Positions 51,505-60,226 of a stretch of DNA of 64,000 nt are shown piece by piece. Within the stretch, counting starts at the first letter, position 1; the number at the start of each line of letters is the position of its first letter. The DNA is from Massilibacillus massiliensis (GTDB taxonomy: Bacteria > Bacillota > Negativicutes > FLKF01), in NCBI RefSeq assembly GCF_900086705.1, contig NZ_LT575483.1:1259534-1323533 (forward strand). The letters are read 5' to 3'. The notes under the pieces are model-generated. The model had not been told where the DNA came from. It worked only from the letters and a program-made list of their open reading frames with translations, and did not search any database. The position numbers were made by a program, and so were the translations under genes.

Positions 51505-52665
51505 GTGAATGATCCAATCGTACTTTCCCCCGCTTTCAGCCGACGAAATTTTTTGCAGGCATCTGCTGGAACTTTAGCAAGTTTGGCATTACTCTCCATC
51601 CCCAAATTATCATTCGCAAATTCTACGAAAATCTCCCCAACGACCTTGGCGAATTGCCCGACAAATCCACGCATTACAGCCCAAAGATCAGAAATGATCC
51701 AAAATTCTTATCAAAAAATGATTGCACTCATCAAAAGCATCACGCAGTCAAAATTACGTAATACAGTTTTGCAAATTATTGAAAATCCAGCTCCTACACT
51801 TATGCAGCAATACACAGCAAACCATCAGATTGAAACAATATATCATAAACTCTTATCCGAAAAATTAGTCGATCCGGCAGTAGTAAACTGGGATACACTT
51901 TTCCCGAAATACAATTCCGTACACACTTCCCCGCAGCCTTTTATCAGTGCACCAGGCAGCGGCTATCATAGTCATCATTCTTATCCGGGTGGGTTAACAA
52001 CACATACCACTGCAAATCTATCCATTGCCGATGCAGTTTGCTCCATTTACCAAGAAGTCTATGGCTATCAGGTCGACCGCGATATCGTGATTGCAGCTGA
52101 AGCTTTACATGATTTGCATAAACCTTGGGTTTTTCAATGGAATGAAGACGGTACCTGCTTGCCAGAGCTGCCAATCGCCGGCACTGGATCACATCATGTT
52201 TTAAGTATTGCCGAATCCATCTATCGTTCTTTACCCGCTGATGTCATTGTCGCACAAGCCTGTGCCCACAACCATCCCGGTTCAGCAAAAGATGAGGCAG
52301 ACGTGGTCGGCTGGATAAAAGCCGCAGCAATCATCGCCGGTAAAGATCCGATTGCACTCGGATTATTGAGTACAGACGGAAAGACACTGCCTGTTCCTCA
52401 TAAGCAAGAAGGCTACATTGTCCATCTTGCCGATCATGATTGGGTACTAAGTGTACCTGCTGCACAAGCATCCATACAAGCACTGCAGGAAGTTGCTAAA
52501 AACGATTACAATATGACAATCGCCGATTTAAAGTCCTCTAAATTTAACCACTTCCGCAATTATATTGCCTCGCAAGTAAGTATGATGCAGATTCATTACA
52601 CATTGTCTGACGGCGGCGGTACAGCCTCTGTAAAAAGTCTCGTGAATCGTATTATAAAAAAGTAA
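51505..52665 (+). CDS. Tat-exported HD-domain phosphohydrolase
   Basis: The GTG at 51505 has GAGGAGG nine bases before it. The 386-residue product starts with a twin-arginine signal: FSRRNFLQASAGTLASLALL (about residues 10-29), then a cleavage region SFAN near 37. The HD domain has the histidines of YHSHHSYPGGLTTHT (about 152-166), the HD motif AEALHDLHKPW (about 199-209) and the later AQACAHNHPGS. This fits an HD-type phosphatase with two metal ions. Export through Tat implies a prefolded, metal-loaded enzyme in the periplasm. The substrate is unknown. Confidence 0.85.
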   Translation: MNDPIVLSPAFSRRNFLQASAGTLASLALLSIPKLSFANSTKISPTTLANCPTNPRITAQRSEMIQNSYQKMIALIKSITQSKLRNTVLQIIENPAPTLMQQYTANHQIETIYHKLLSEKLVDPAVVNWDTLFPKYNSVHTSPQPFISAPGSGYHSHHSYPGGLTTHTTANLSIADAVCSIYQEVYGYQVDRDIVIAAEALHDLHKPWVFQWNEDGTCLPELPIAGTGSHHVLSIAESIYRSLPADVIVAQACAHNHPGSAKDEADVVGWIKAAAIIAGKDPIALGLLSTDGKTLPVPHKQEGYIVHLADHDWVLSVPAAQASIQALQEVAKNDYNMTIADLKSSKFNHFRNYIASQVSMMQIHYTLSDGGGTASVKSLVNRIIKK

Positions 52666-52709
52666 AAACGCCACAAAAAGATCATCCATGCTCGCAGCCC
52701 CTCAGCGAT

Positions 52710-53603
52710 TTATTTAAACAACGCTCGAATTAATGTAAGTGCAGCCATTACGGTCGCACCACCATGATCTAGTAATGGATTGAGCTCCACAAATTCAGCC
52801 GATGTAAGCTTCGCGCATCCAGCCAAATTCTGCATTGCTTTTTGCATTGTATGAAAACCGATTCCATTCTCAACCGGCGTACCAACGCCGCAGATTTCTC
52901 TAGGATCCATCACATCAAGATCAAAACTCAGATGTATTCCATCGCATTTTGCAGACAAATACTTCACCGTTTCATCCATGACTCTCTCTATTCCTTTTTC
53001 CGCTACATCTTCTACACGATAAATTTTGACCGGTAACCCTTTGACCAACTTTTCTTCTGCCGTATCCATATCTCGTAAACCAATAAACACAACATGTTCA
53101 GGTTTAATTTTATGCTTATATCCCCCAACCTTTACTAACGCTGCATTTCCCATCCCCAAACTTGCTGCCATCGACATCCCGTGAATATTTCCACTGGGCG
53201 ATAATTTATCCGTATTGCTGTCGGCATGCGCGTCACACCAAATCACACCTAAATTATGATAATGCTTAGCAACACCAGCGAGCGTTCCTATTGCAACGCT
53301 GTGGTCACCACCTAACACAAGCGGAAATCGACGAGCAGAAACAATGTCTGAAACCGATTCCGCCAAAATTTCTAAAGCGTTTTGTACACTTTCTAAATTT
53401 TTTATTTTATAATTTTCCATACACGTCATTGTTTTTTCTTCATGAATTGAAACTGCAATATTTCCTAAATCTACAATATCATCACTGATTTCATGCAATT
53501 TATCTAATAAACCGGCAGCCCGAATTGCTTCGGGACCCAAATTCGATCCAAAATAATTTTGTCCCAACCACATTGGTGCGCCAACAATTGAAATCTTTTT
53601 CAT
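52710..53603 (-). CDS. arginase / agmatinase-family ureohydrolase (arginase-like)
   Basis: I take the ATG at 53603, which gives a 297-residue protein; another ATG lies 8 codons upstream. Manganese ligands are in LVLGGDHSVAIG (His, about 100), WCDAHADSNTD (Asp-His-Asp, about 124-128) and SFDLDVMDP (two Asp, about 226-228). The order and spacing fit arginase (RocF), which cleaves arginine to ornithine and urea. It also has SPSGNIHGMSMAASLG and ELNPLLDHGG. It is a single gene, so an agmatinase or formiminoglutamase activity is not excluded. Confidence 0.9.
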   Translation of the reverse strand: MKKISIVGAPMWLGQNYFGSNLGPEAIRAAGLLDKLHEISDDIVDLGNIAVSIHEEKTMTCMENYKIKNLESVQNALEILAESVSDIVSARRFPLVLGGDHSVAIGTLAGVAKHYHNLGVIWCDAHADSNTDKLSPSGNIHGMSMAASLGMGNAALVKVGGYKHKIKPEHVVFIGLRDMDTAEEKLVKGLPVKIYRVEDVAEKGIERVMDETVKYLSAKCDGIHLSFDLDVMDPREICGVGTPVENGIGFHTMQKAMQNLAGCAKLTSAEFVELNPLLDHGGATVMAALTLIRALFK

Positions 53604-53686
53604 TCTTCGCCTTCTTTTCTCCATCAATATCTGTATTATAAATCGCGATACGACTTCTTATACAAAGCTAAGATTCACCCGTTTGT

Positions 53687-54634
53687 TCAAAGTTCTTCAA
53701 AAACAAACGCAGTTTGCAGTTGTTTGGCAGATGCAGTCTTTCTCACTTTCACAATATCTTCTATTGTCAGCTTACCACAAAGCAGGTCTCCTTTTATGTT
53801 ATGCAAATGATAATTTTCCGTCACAGCCTGCAAATTATGATTTGCATAACAATATTTACAACCATGTAAACATGTATTATACATACCTATATCTATACTC
53901 TCTATACACCCACATGCAGTTCTTTGGTTTTTATCTTTTCCCAACTGAAGCTTACTGCCGATGATTCTTTCTATCAACGCAGCATCAATACATCGTGTAT
54001 GTCCAATCCCCAAATCATCTAATGCCAGATTTTCTGCACATGTCTCCAGTTCCAAACCATAAGACTGTGCGATCTTGACTAATTTTTCAGCAATATTTCG
54101 TTTCTCATTTTCCTCTAACACCTGAATATGCAAACATTTTATCCGATACGTAATCTTCTTATAAAAATCAATAAAACTAATCGTGCATTTTCTCGTATAA
54201 TCACATAATCTTGCCGCTAATCTTTCAAAATTCTGCAGATGATATTCTATTGTATATTGCGCATTAAGTAAAATCGGATCATAGCGCCAAATCACCCGGT
54301 CGGGTCCAATTATATCGGATAATCGTTGAAAAACTTCTACCCGAGCATCACAATCTAGTGCAAGATTTTCTTCGATATTCTTGCCGTAAGCATTCAACGT
54401 AAACTGAAAATAATAAGGATACCCCTCTATTTCTTTTAATCGTGCTAGCATTGGCAAAGGATTCTTCGTCCAAAAAACCATGCAATCAACGACCTCCCTG
54501 TTTATCTCTACCTTACTGATTTGATGCAGATTCATCGGATTGCGAACAAAAACATGTCCTGCCTTTACGCGGTTATAAAACCATTCCGAATAATAACTCG
54601 GTATATCCGTTCTGCGGCTCACACTTAAAATCAT
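53687..54634 (-). CDS. DUF1848 family protein, radical-SAM-like Cys cluster
   Basis: A 315-residue protein that starts MILSVSRRTDIPSYYSEWFY, as in DUF1848 proteins. VVDCMVFWTKNPLPMLARL (about 50) and VIWRYDPILLN (about 120) are also typical. Near the C-terminus CGCIESIDIGMYNTCLHGCK (about 241-260), followed by Y-C-Y-A, puts several cysteines close together, probably an Fe-S cluster site. The function of the family is unknown, perhaps nucleic-acid related. It is a single gene with no clear partner; start at the ATG at 54634. Confidence 0.85.
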   Translation of the reverse strand: MILSVSRRTDIPSYYSEWFYNRVKAGHVFVRNPMNLHQISKVEINREVVDCMVFWTKNPLPMLARLKEIEGYPYYFQFTLNAYGKNIEENLALDCDARVEVFQRLSDIIGPDRVIWRYDPILLNAQYTIEYHLQNFERLAARLCDYTRKCTISFIDFYKKITYRIKCLHIQVLEENEKRNIAEKLVKIAQSYGLELETCAENLALDDLGIGHTRCIDAALIERIIGSKLQLGKDKNQRTACGCIESIDIGMYNTCLHGCKYCYANHNLQAVTENYHLHNIKGDLLCGKLTIEDIVKVRKTASAKQLQTAFVFEEL

Positions 54635-54728
54635 CTTATCACCTCGGCAACAAAACCTACTTTACCAATACTTCATTTTATTATAACGCTGTTTTTCGTG
54701 ATCTCCTACCGAATCAGCCGCACTTTTA

Positions 54729-55514
54729 TTATAACTGTAAAAGCCGCGTGATATTTTCTCCTAGAACAAGTTTTAAAACTTGTTGATCTGATACATTCTG
54801 CTCCAGAATCGTTCTTGCCGTTAAAGGCAAGCAATATGGCGCATCCGAACCAAAAAATGTTCTCTCAGGAAATTCCTTGATTGCAAATATTGGCGCTATT
54901 GTCGTAAATGTCGCAGATAAATCCAAATAAATACTAGGAACTTCTCGAGCTGCCTTCAACGTATCAAGCCAATGACTACCGCCCATATGTCCGAAAATCG
55001 TTGGCACATTAGAATATTTTCTTGCTAAACCAACCAGTTCCTTGATATCGGTAAAATTTAAAGGAAAAAAAGTATGCACCCATAATGGTAAATTCCCACT
55101 TTCCGCTGAAGCACGAAACAATGGTTCTAGCTGTGCTATCTTGCCCGAACTTGGGACCAATTCTCCTATCCCCTTGAAATCATTCGCAATGATATATTTT
55201 TGAATCCACACTAAGTTTTCATCATACGATAAGCCTAGCGGAATTGCACCAAACCCAATATAGGTTTCTGGATTCCCCCTGACAACCGTTGCTAACTCTT
55301 CAAGCGCGTGCCGCCTTTCCTCAATTGGATTTTTTATTCCATTTAAGAGATCATATAACTTATGCATTTCCTCTTCAAACGTTTCAAGATTTTTAGCCTG
55401 CTCCGGATGTACCGTGGAAGAAAAAAGAATTGTCCGATCAATCCCAGCATTTTTCATTGATTCTATTTGAAGCTTCTGGGGAAACATCACATGTGCATGA
55501 TTGTCAATTACCAT
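54729..55514 (-). CDS. amidohydrolase-family (Amidohydro_2) metal-dependent hydrolase
   Basis: A 261-residue TIM-barrel hydrolase starting MVIDNHAHVMFP, whose HAH is the first metal site. FKGIGELVPSSG (about 120), a His in PLWVHTFFP (about 146), GHMGGSHWLD (about 172) and FFGSDAPY (catalytic Asp, about 224) follow the family order. Members are hydrolases or decarboxylases of small acids. The gene is 29 bases downstream of a MerR regulator, so the two form an operon and the regulator probably controls it. Confidence 0.85.
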   Translation of the reverse strand: MVIDNHAHVMFPQKLQIESMKNAGIDRTILFSSTVHPEQAKNLETFEEEMHKLYDLLNGIKNPIEERRHALEELATVVRGNPETYIGFGAIPLGLSYDENLVWIQKYIIANDFKGIGELVPSSGKIAQLEPLFRASAESGNLPLWVHTFFPLNFTDIKELVGLARKYSNVPTIFGHMGGSHWLDTLKAAREVPSIYLDLSATFTTIAPIFAIKEFPERTFFGSDAPYCLPLTARTILEQNVSDQQVLKLVLGENITRLLQL

Positions 55515-55543
55515 CTTTAACCCCTCCCTTGTTCCAGATTTTT

Positions 55544-55897
55544 TTATTGCATGTAATTTTCCATCTGGGTAATTCGTTCCTGTAATTTAGATTTAATTGC
55601 ATTCAACAATACCAATTGTCTATTAATTTCCTCTAGCTTAATCTGGTAAAGCTTATACGCTTCTTTACACATTAGTTTATGACCAGAGGTTGGACACTGA
55701 ATGATTTGCACAATATGATCGGTGGTAAGACCCAAGCCGAGATAAAACTGAATCGTTTTTATTCTATCAATTATAGGTTCATCATAGTCACGATAACCAT
55801 TTGCCAAGCGATTCACATCAATTAGCCCTTTTGCCTCATAGTATCTTATGGATCTTACACTTACGCCAGTCTTACGTGATACCTCTCGAATTAACAT
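55544..55897 (-). CDS. MerR-family transcriptional regulator
   Basis: A 117-residue protein with the winged HTH: LIREVSRKTGVSVRSIRYYE (about 2-21), AKGLIDVNRLANGYRDYD, then a dimerisation helix to the end (LEEINRQLVLLNAIKSKLQE). Two cysteines, in IIQCPTSGHKLMCKEAYKLY (about 67-86), could bind a metal or sense oxidants, as in MerR-like stress sensors. It is the first gene of the operon with the amidohydrolase. Confidence 0.88.
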   Translation of the reverse strand: MLIREVSRKTGVSVRSIRYYEAKGLIDVNRLANGYRDYDEPIIDRIKTIQFYLGLGLTTDHIVQIIQCPTSGHKLMCKEAYKLYQIKLEEINRQLVLLNAIKSKLQERITQMENYMQ

Positions 55898-56076
55898 GTC
55901 AAATTCCTTTCTGTTTTCTATGACTCTATTATAAAGTATGACATCTATGTTATAGTCAAGTTTTTAATAAAAATAAAATTGCTTTCCATAAACAATTACG
56001 AAAAGACTGTCACATTAGAAATACAGCATCCTTATCTTACGTTTCCATACAACATTTTAAACGGATTCCGTAGATG

Positions 56077-56152
56077 AAAAAGATACCGACTTAGGCTAAG
56101 AACTCTGTGTAAGCACGCTTATTTCACAGAGTTTAGCAAGTCGGTATTTTTT
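56077..56152 (-). terminator. long terminator hairpin, member 3
   Basis: AAAAAGATACCGACTT pairs with AAGTCGGTATTTTT, and ACTCTGTG with CACAGAGT forms the top. The outer stem (ATACCGACTT / AAGTCGGTAT) is the same as in member 2 at 46596, while the loop is different. It ends the ABC transporter and dehydratase operon (minus) and lies about 30 bases after that stop codon. The 55898-56076 stretch holds the promoter of the MerR operon. Confidence 0.75.
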
Positions 56153-56181
56153 AAATATTTTATAGTTTTAAACCTTCCGCA

Positions 56182-57357
56182 TTATTTGATCAATATTCGA
56201 TCCGAATGTTCATACACTTTTTCCGTAAAATCCTGTCCAATGCCAGGAAGTTCCGGAACCGTATAACGTCCATTGACCGGTTGATAATTATGGACACAAA
56301 GCTCTGCATACTCTGGTAACAGGGTTTTTTGATGATGTTCATGAATACAGAAGTTTGGTATAGCGGTTTCGGCGTGAATTGCCGCTGCTTCTGCAACACC
56401 GGTGCCAGCTACATGCGCCTGTACCGTTACTTCATAGGCGTGTGCTAAATCAGCAATTTTCTTGAATTCTGAAATCCCGCCGCAGGAACCGATATCCGGC
56501 TGAATCACATCAATTGATCGATCTGCAAGGAAAGGCAGATAACCCCATCGTGTATAAATTCTTTCCCCTGAAGCAATCGGTATATTGATTTTCTCCTTTG
56601 CTTTTTGCAATAGTTTAGGATTTAACGGCGTATTAATTTCCTCATAAAAGAAAATATTATATTCTTCAATCGCTTTCGCAAACTGAATCGCACTTACCAT
56701 ATCCGTGTTGGCATGATTTTCAACAATAATATCGATATCCGGTCCAACAGCTTCTCTGATCGCTCTAACGCGTTCCACGCCACGCTTTAATATTGCATTC
56801 GGTAATGGACCTTCAAGATGTACCCCCTGCGTACTGCCATTTTCATTCAGCGCTAACACGTCTACTTTAACAGCATCATATCCTTCGGCAACTGCCTTTA
56901 ATGCTTCTTCAGCATATTCTTCTTTTTTTCCCTTAGGCTCTCTTTTCGTACCCCAGCCAAATTGAATTTGTGATGCATATACTCTTAAATCTTCGCGCGA
57001 TTTTCCTCCCAGCAATTGATATAAAGGCAATCCCAAGGCTTTTCCTTTTATATCCCACAACGCCAAATCAAGCGCACTCATACCGGAAAAAACTACGGTT
57101 CCGCCCCCTTGCCCCCAAAAAGTCTTTTTCAAGAATTTTTCCCAGATAAATTCGGTATTAAAAGGATCTAACCCTATAATCAAACGGGATAGATCTCTGA
57201 TCATTCCCGCTGCGGCACTTCCACCTACACCATATGCCATCCCAGCTTCACCGACACCATAGATACCTTCGTCTGTATCAACCTTTACCAGAACAGGTCT
57301 CTGTCCCGAATTTTTACGTTGATGTACATGAAAAACTTCTACTTGTGTAATTTTCAT
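56182..57357 (-). CDS. enolase-superfamily sugar-acid dehydratase (MR/MLE group, DgoD/GlucD-like)
   Basis: A 391-residue protein with the N-terminal capping domain (1-125: TDEGIYGVGEAGMAYGVG, FWGQGGGTVVFSGMSALDLA) and the barrel domain. Metal ligands are in DIIVENHAN (Glu about 224), FFYEEINTP (Glu about 250) and ASGERIYT (Glu about 276). The catalytic His is in VQAHVAGTG (about 327), and YDAVKVDVLA (Lys about 169) sits where mandelate racemases have K-x-K. The pattern fits acid-sugar dehydratases such as galactonate dehydratase. It follows a sulfonate-type ABC transporter in the same operon; its start has GGAGAGGG. Confidence 0.88.
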   Translation of the reverse strand: MKITQVEVFHVHQRKNSGQRPVLVKVDTDEGIYGVGEAGMAYGVGGSAAAGMIRDLSRLIIGLDPFNTEFIWEKFLKKTFWGQGGGTVVFSGMSALDLALWDIKGKALGLPLYQLLGGKSREDLRVYASQIQFGWGTKREPKGKKEEYAEEALKAVAEGYDAVKVDVLALNENGSTQGVHLEGPLPNAILKRGVERVRAIREAVGPDIDIIVENHANTDMVSAIQFAKAIEEYNIFFYEEINTPLNPKLLQKAKEKINIPIASGERIYTRWGYLPFLADRSIDVIQPDIGSCGGISEFKKIADLAHAYEVTVQAHVAGTGVAEAAAIHAETAIPNFCIHEHHQKTLLPEYAELCVHNYQPVNGRYTVPELPGIGQDFTEKVYEHSDRILIK

Positions 57358-57379
57358 TTATACCCTCTCCTTTTTGTGT

Positions 57380-58150
57380 TTAATTTGCATAAATTTGATC
57401 TGTTGGTTCAACAGCCAAATCGTCCTCGTATTTCATAACTTTATTTAAAATAAATCTTTCAAAATAAGCAAAATTATTGTCTTTTACCCGTGGTCTAGCT
57501 AATGTAATTTTTTTATCGAGTGAAATCTCTCCATCTTCAATCAGAACTACACGATCAGCCAAATACACTGCCTCTCCTACATCATGTGTTACCAAAACAA
57601 CCGTAAAGCCCTGTTCTTTCCATAGTTTTTCAATTAAAATCTGCATCTGAATGCGTGTTAACGCATCAAGTGCGCCCAAAGGTTCATCTAACAATAGTAA
57701 TTTAGGCGCACCAATTAAGGCTCTTGCCAAGGAGACTCTCTGCTTCTGACCACCAGATAAAACTGCTGGCCACGCACTTGCTTTATCAGATAAATTGACT
57801 GCCTGCAAAGCCGCCTGTGCCTTTTCTTTACTGCGTTCTTTTGATCCTAAAGCAACATTCTCCCCGACAGTTTTCCAGGGCAATAATCTTGCTTCCTGGA
57901 ATAAATAGCGCACCGCAGGATTGATTTTTTTAACTTCATGATCCCCTAAGACAATGCTTCCGCTCGTCGGTGTTTCAAGATGAGAAATCAGTCGCAGCAA
58001 TGTACTCTTCCCACAGCCGCTTTGCCCAACCAAGGCTACAAATTCACCTGGCTCTACCTGAAGATTGATGTCTTTCAATACTTCTGTCGCACCGAAAAAT
58101 TTACGCAAATTTTTTATTTCTATTTTAAAACCCTGTGCTTTTTCACTCAT
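57380..58150 (-). CDS. ABC transporter ATPase, SsuB/TauB type
   Basis: I use the ATG at 58150 (TAGGTG seven bases upstream); a GTG three codons earlier is less likely. The 256-residue protein has Walker A as VGQSGCGKSTLL (about 38-49), a Q-loop at YLFQEARLLPW (about 83), the signature LSGGQKQRVSLARAL (about 130), Walker B as LLLLDEPLGALD (about 152) and the H-loop VLVTHDVGEAV. It drives uptake of aliphatic sulfonate, nitrate or similar anions. Its upstream sequence is nearly the same as that of the permease gene. Confidence 0.92.
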   Translation of the reverse strand: MSEKAQGFKIEIKNLRKFFGATEVLKDINLQVEPGEFVALVGQSGCGKSTLLRLISHLETPTSGSIVLGDHEVKKINPAVRYLFQEARLLPWKTVGENVALGSKERSKEKAQAALQAVNLSDKASAWPAVLSGGQKQRVSLARALIGAPKLLLLDEPLGALDALTRIQMQILIEKLWKEQGFTVVLVTHDVGEAVYLADRVVLIEDGEISLDKKITLARPRVKDNNFAYFERFILNKVMKYEDDLAVEPTDQIYAN

Positions 58151-58162
58151 TTTCTTCACCTA

Positions 58163-58936
58163 CTATACTTTTCGATAATTATCATGCCATCGCAGGATTC
58201 TCTTTTCGATAAGTCCTGCAGCAAAATCGGAGAGACTCCCCAGCAGTGCATAAATAATTAAACTGAGCACAATAACGTCCATAAGCATAAATTCTCTTGC
58301 ATTTGTCGCCATAAAGCCAATCCCAGATTTCGCAGCAACCGTTTCTGCAACGATCAAGGTTAACCACATACGTCCCAAAGATTGACGAATGCCAATCATG
58401 ATAGAGGACATTGCACCCGGGAAAATAATATCTTTAAACAATTCAAACCGCGTTAAGCCATATGTTTTTCCCATTTCAATCAGACTGCTATCAATATAAC
58501 GTATCCCATGAAATGTATTTAAATAGATTGGGAAAAAAGTTCCCAGAGAAATTAACACGACCTTCGCTGTTTCGCCAATACCAAACCAAATCAAAATCAA
58601 TGGCAGCAACGCAAGATGCGGCACATTGCGAATCATTTGGATCGGTGTATTCAAAATCTTTTCTGCCAGTACAAACTGTCCATTGATGATCCCTAGCAAA
58701 AAGCCAATTGCACCACCAATGAGAAATCCCGCCATTGCTCGCATAGCACTAATTTCAATGTTTTCCGCCAATGTTCCATCTTTCATTAATCTATGCACCG
58801 CACTGAACACCTCACCGGGCGGCGGAAATAAACTTGCACTATTTTGATCCAAAGTCGTAATAAACCAAAAAATGAATACAACCGCCGGAATTGTCCAAGC
58901 AAGCATAAGATCAGTAAATCGAAAATTATCTTTCAT
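58163..58936 (-). CDS. ABC transporter permease, SsuC/TauC type
   Basis: The ATG at 58936 follows AGGTGAG. The 257-residue protein has about six membrane segments (LAWTIPAVVFIFWFITTL first) and the BPD_transp_1 EAA loop near GKTYGLTRFELFKDIIFPGA (about 156-175), where the ATPase docks. It pairs with the ATPase gene 12 bases downstream and the binding protein 17 bases upstream. Confidence 0.92.
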   Translation of the reverse strand: MKDNFRFTDLMLAWTIPAVVFIFWFITTLDQNSASLFPPPGEVFSAVHRLMKDGTLAENIEISAMRAMAGFLIGGAIGFLLGIINGQFVLAEKILNTPIQMIRNVPHLALLPLILIWFGIGETAKVVLISLGTFFPIYLNTFHGIRYIDSSLIEMGKTYGLTRFELFKDIIFPGAMSSIMIGIRQSLGRMWLTLIVAETVAAKSGIGFMATNAREFMLMDVIVLSLIIYALLGSLSDFAAGLIEKRILRWHDNYRKV

Positions 58937-58952
58937 TTTTCTCACCTAAACT

Positions 58953-59993
58953 TTAATACTTTTTAAATTTGCTGATCTCAGCATCAAAGGAACGATCAAA
59001 TAGACCTGTAATATCAATCCCGCTTTTCAGCAGGCCTATCTTGCCAAACATATTCACAATATCTTGCTCCGAAGCAATTGTCGCCTCATCAACTGGTACA
59101 ACATGCGTTTTCGTTTGTGCTTCTTCTTCTTGATATTGTTTTAAATAGTCCGATGGTTTTTGATTAATCTGCGGGCCATAAATTTCTGCCCATTCTTTCG
59201 GATGCTGTCTTGCCCACTCATTTGCCTCATTGAACCGGGATAAATAATCTAAAATTGCCGCATGCTTTTTCGGATCTTGTATCGCCGCTGGTGTTGCATA
59301 CCAATAAAAATCTCCGGAAAGAATTTGCGCCGCTGATTGTAAAGTTACAGCACCCTTTTCATGTGCAGAACGGATAGAATTTCCATAGCTCGCTAAAGCA
59401 TCCACTTCTCCTGTGAGAAGCGCAGATAATCCATCAGAAGTGGACATCGGAATCGTTTCTGCATCGCTCCATGCCAAACCGGCATTTTCTAGCATCTTCG
59501 CTAAAAAATAATGTGCTGTTGTACTTTTTACATAAGCGATTTTCTTTCCTTTCAAATCAGCAACTGATTTTATCGGAGAATTAGCGGCTACGACTAACTC
59601 CTGATCTAAAGTTGATGATTTTTTCGTTGCAATAATTTTTAGATTACCACCATTTTTTGCTTGCGAAGCAAAAATAGGTGGAATCTGGCTGCCTGTTCCC
59701 AAATCCAGCTGATTTGCCGCCATTGCCTCTAAGACTAAATTTCCGCCTTGCATCACGTGAAATTCTACTTTATAAGGGGTTTTATCAAGTCCGGCAGCCG
59801 CAATAATTGCCTGCCCGTTTGCACCTGATGCTGCGCCTACCCGAATTACAACATCAGAAAGATCACCGCCTTTTTCAGCAGTCGCCGCTGCATCTTTACT
59901 TTTTTCAGTGTTTGACGCAGAATCTCCGCAGCCTGCAAAAATCAATGGGAATAATAAGAATACAAATACTAAAAATGCCTTTGTTTTTTTCAT
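58953..59993 (-). CDS. ABC transporter substrate-binding lipoprotein, SsuA/NMT1 type
   Basis: The ATG at 59993 (GGAGG eight bases before it) gives a 346-residue lipoprotein: a signal MKKTKAFLVFVFLLFPL, then the lipobox FAGC with Cys22. The mature protein binds an organic anion; motifs VVIRVGAASGANGQAII and LDLGTGSQIPPIFA and KKIAYVKSTTAHYFL (about 160) match the sulfonate/nitrate-binding family. It is the first gene of the ssuA-C-B-dehydratase operon. The ligand is unknown, and the dehydratase gene suggests a sulfonated or otherwise acidic sugar. Confidence 0.9.
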   Translation of the reverse strand: MKKTKAFLVFVFLLFPLIFAGCGDSASNTEKSKDAAATAEKGGDLSDVVIRVGAASGANGQAIIAAAGLDKTPYKVEFHVMQGGNLVLEAMAANQLDLGTGSQIPPIFASQAKNGGNLKIIATKKSSTLDQELVVAANSPIKSVADLKGKKIAYVKSTTAHYFLAKMLENAGLAWSDAETIPMSTSDGLSALLTGEVDALASYGNSIRSAHEKGAVTLQSAAQILSGDFYWYATPAAIQDPKKHAAILDYLSRFNEANEWARQHPKEWAEIYGPQINQKPSDYLKQYQEEEAQTKTHVVPVDEATIASEQDIVNMFGKIGLLKSGIDITGLFDRSFDAEISKFKKY

Positions 59994-60045
59994 TTGAAAA
60001 TGTCCTCCAGTTTTATTGCAAATTGCCAAAAATGATAATAAAAAA

Positions 60046-60077
60046 AGAGACCAATTCCTAAAAAGGAATTGGTCTCT
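60046..60077 (-). terminator. intrinsic terminator of the two-component operon
   Basis: AGAGACCAATTCCT pairs perfectly with AGGAATTGGTCTCT around AAAA. On the minus strand it is followed by seven T residues. It lies about 150 bases after the response-regulator stop and before the transporter operon. It could also act as an attenuator for that operon; the sequence does not separate the two. Confidence 0.8.
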
Positions 60078-60226
60078 AGTTTTCTAGTCAACCAAACTAT
60101 CATTTTTCATATCATAAACGATCTATATTCTATTTGTCAATATCTATTTACTGCTTATTTCCGCCAAATATTCAGCTCTGCTTTTCTCCATGCATTTTAC
60201 CTGCGAAATCAAACACCAAATCGACT

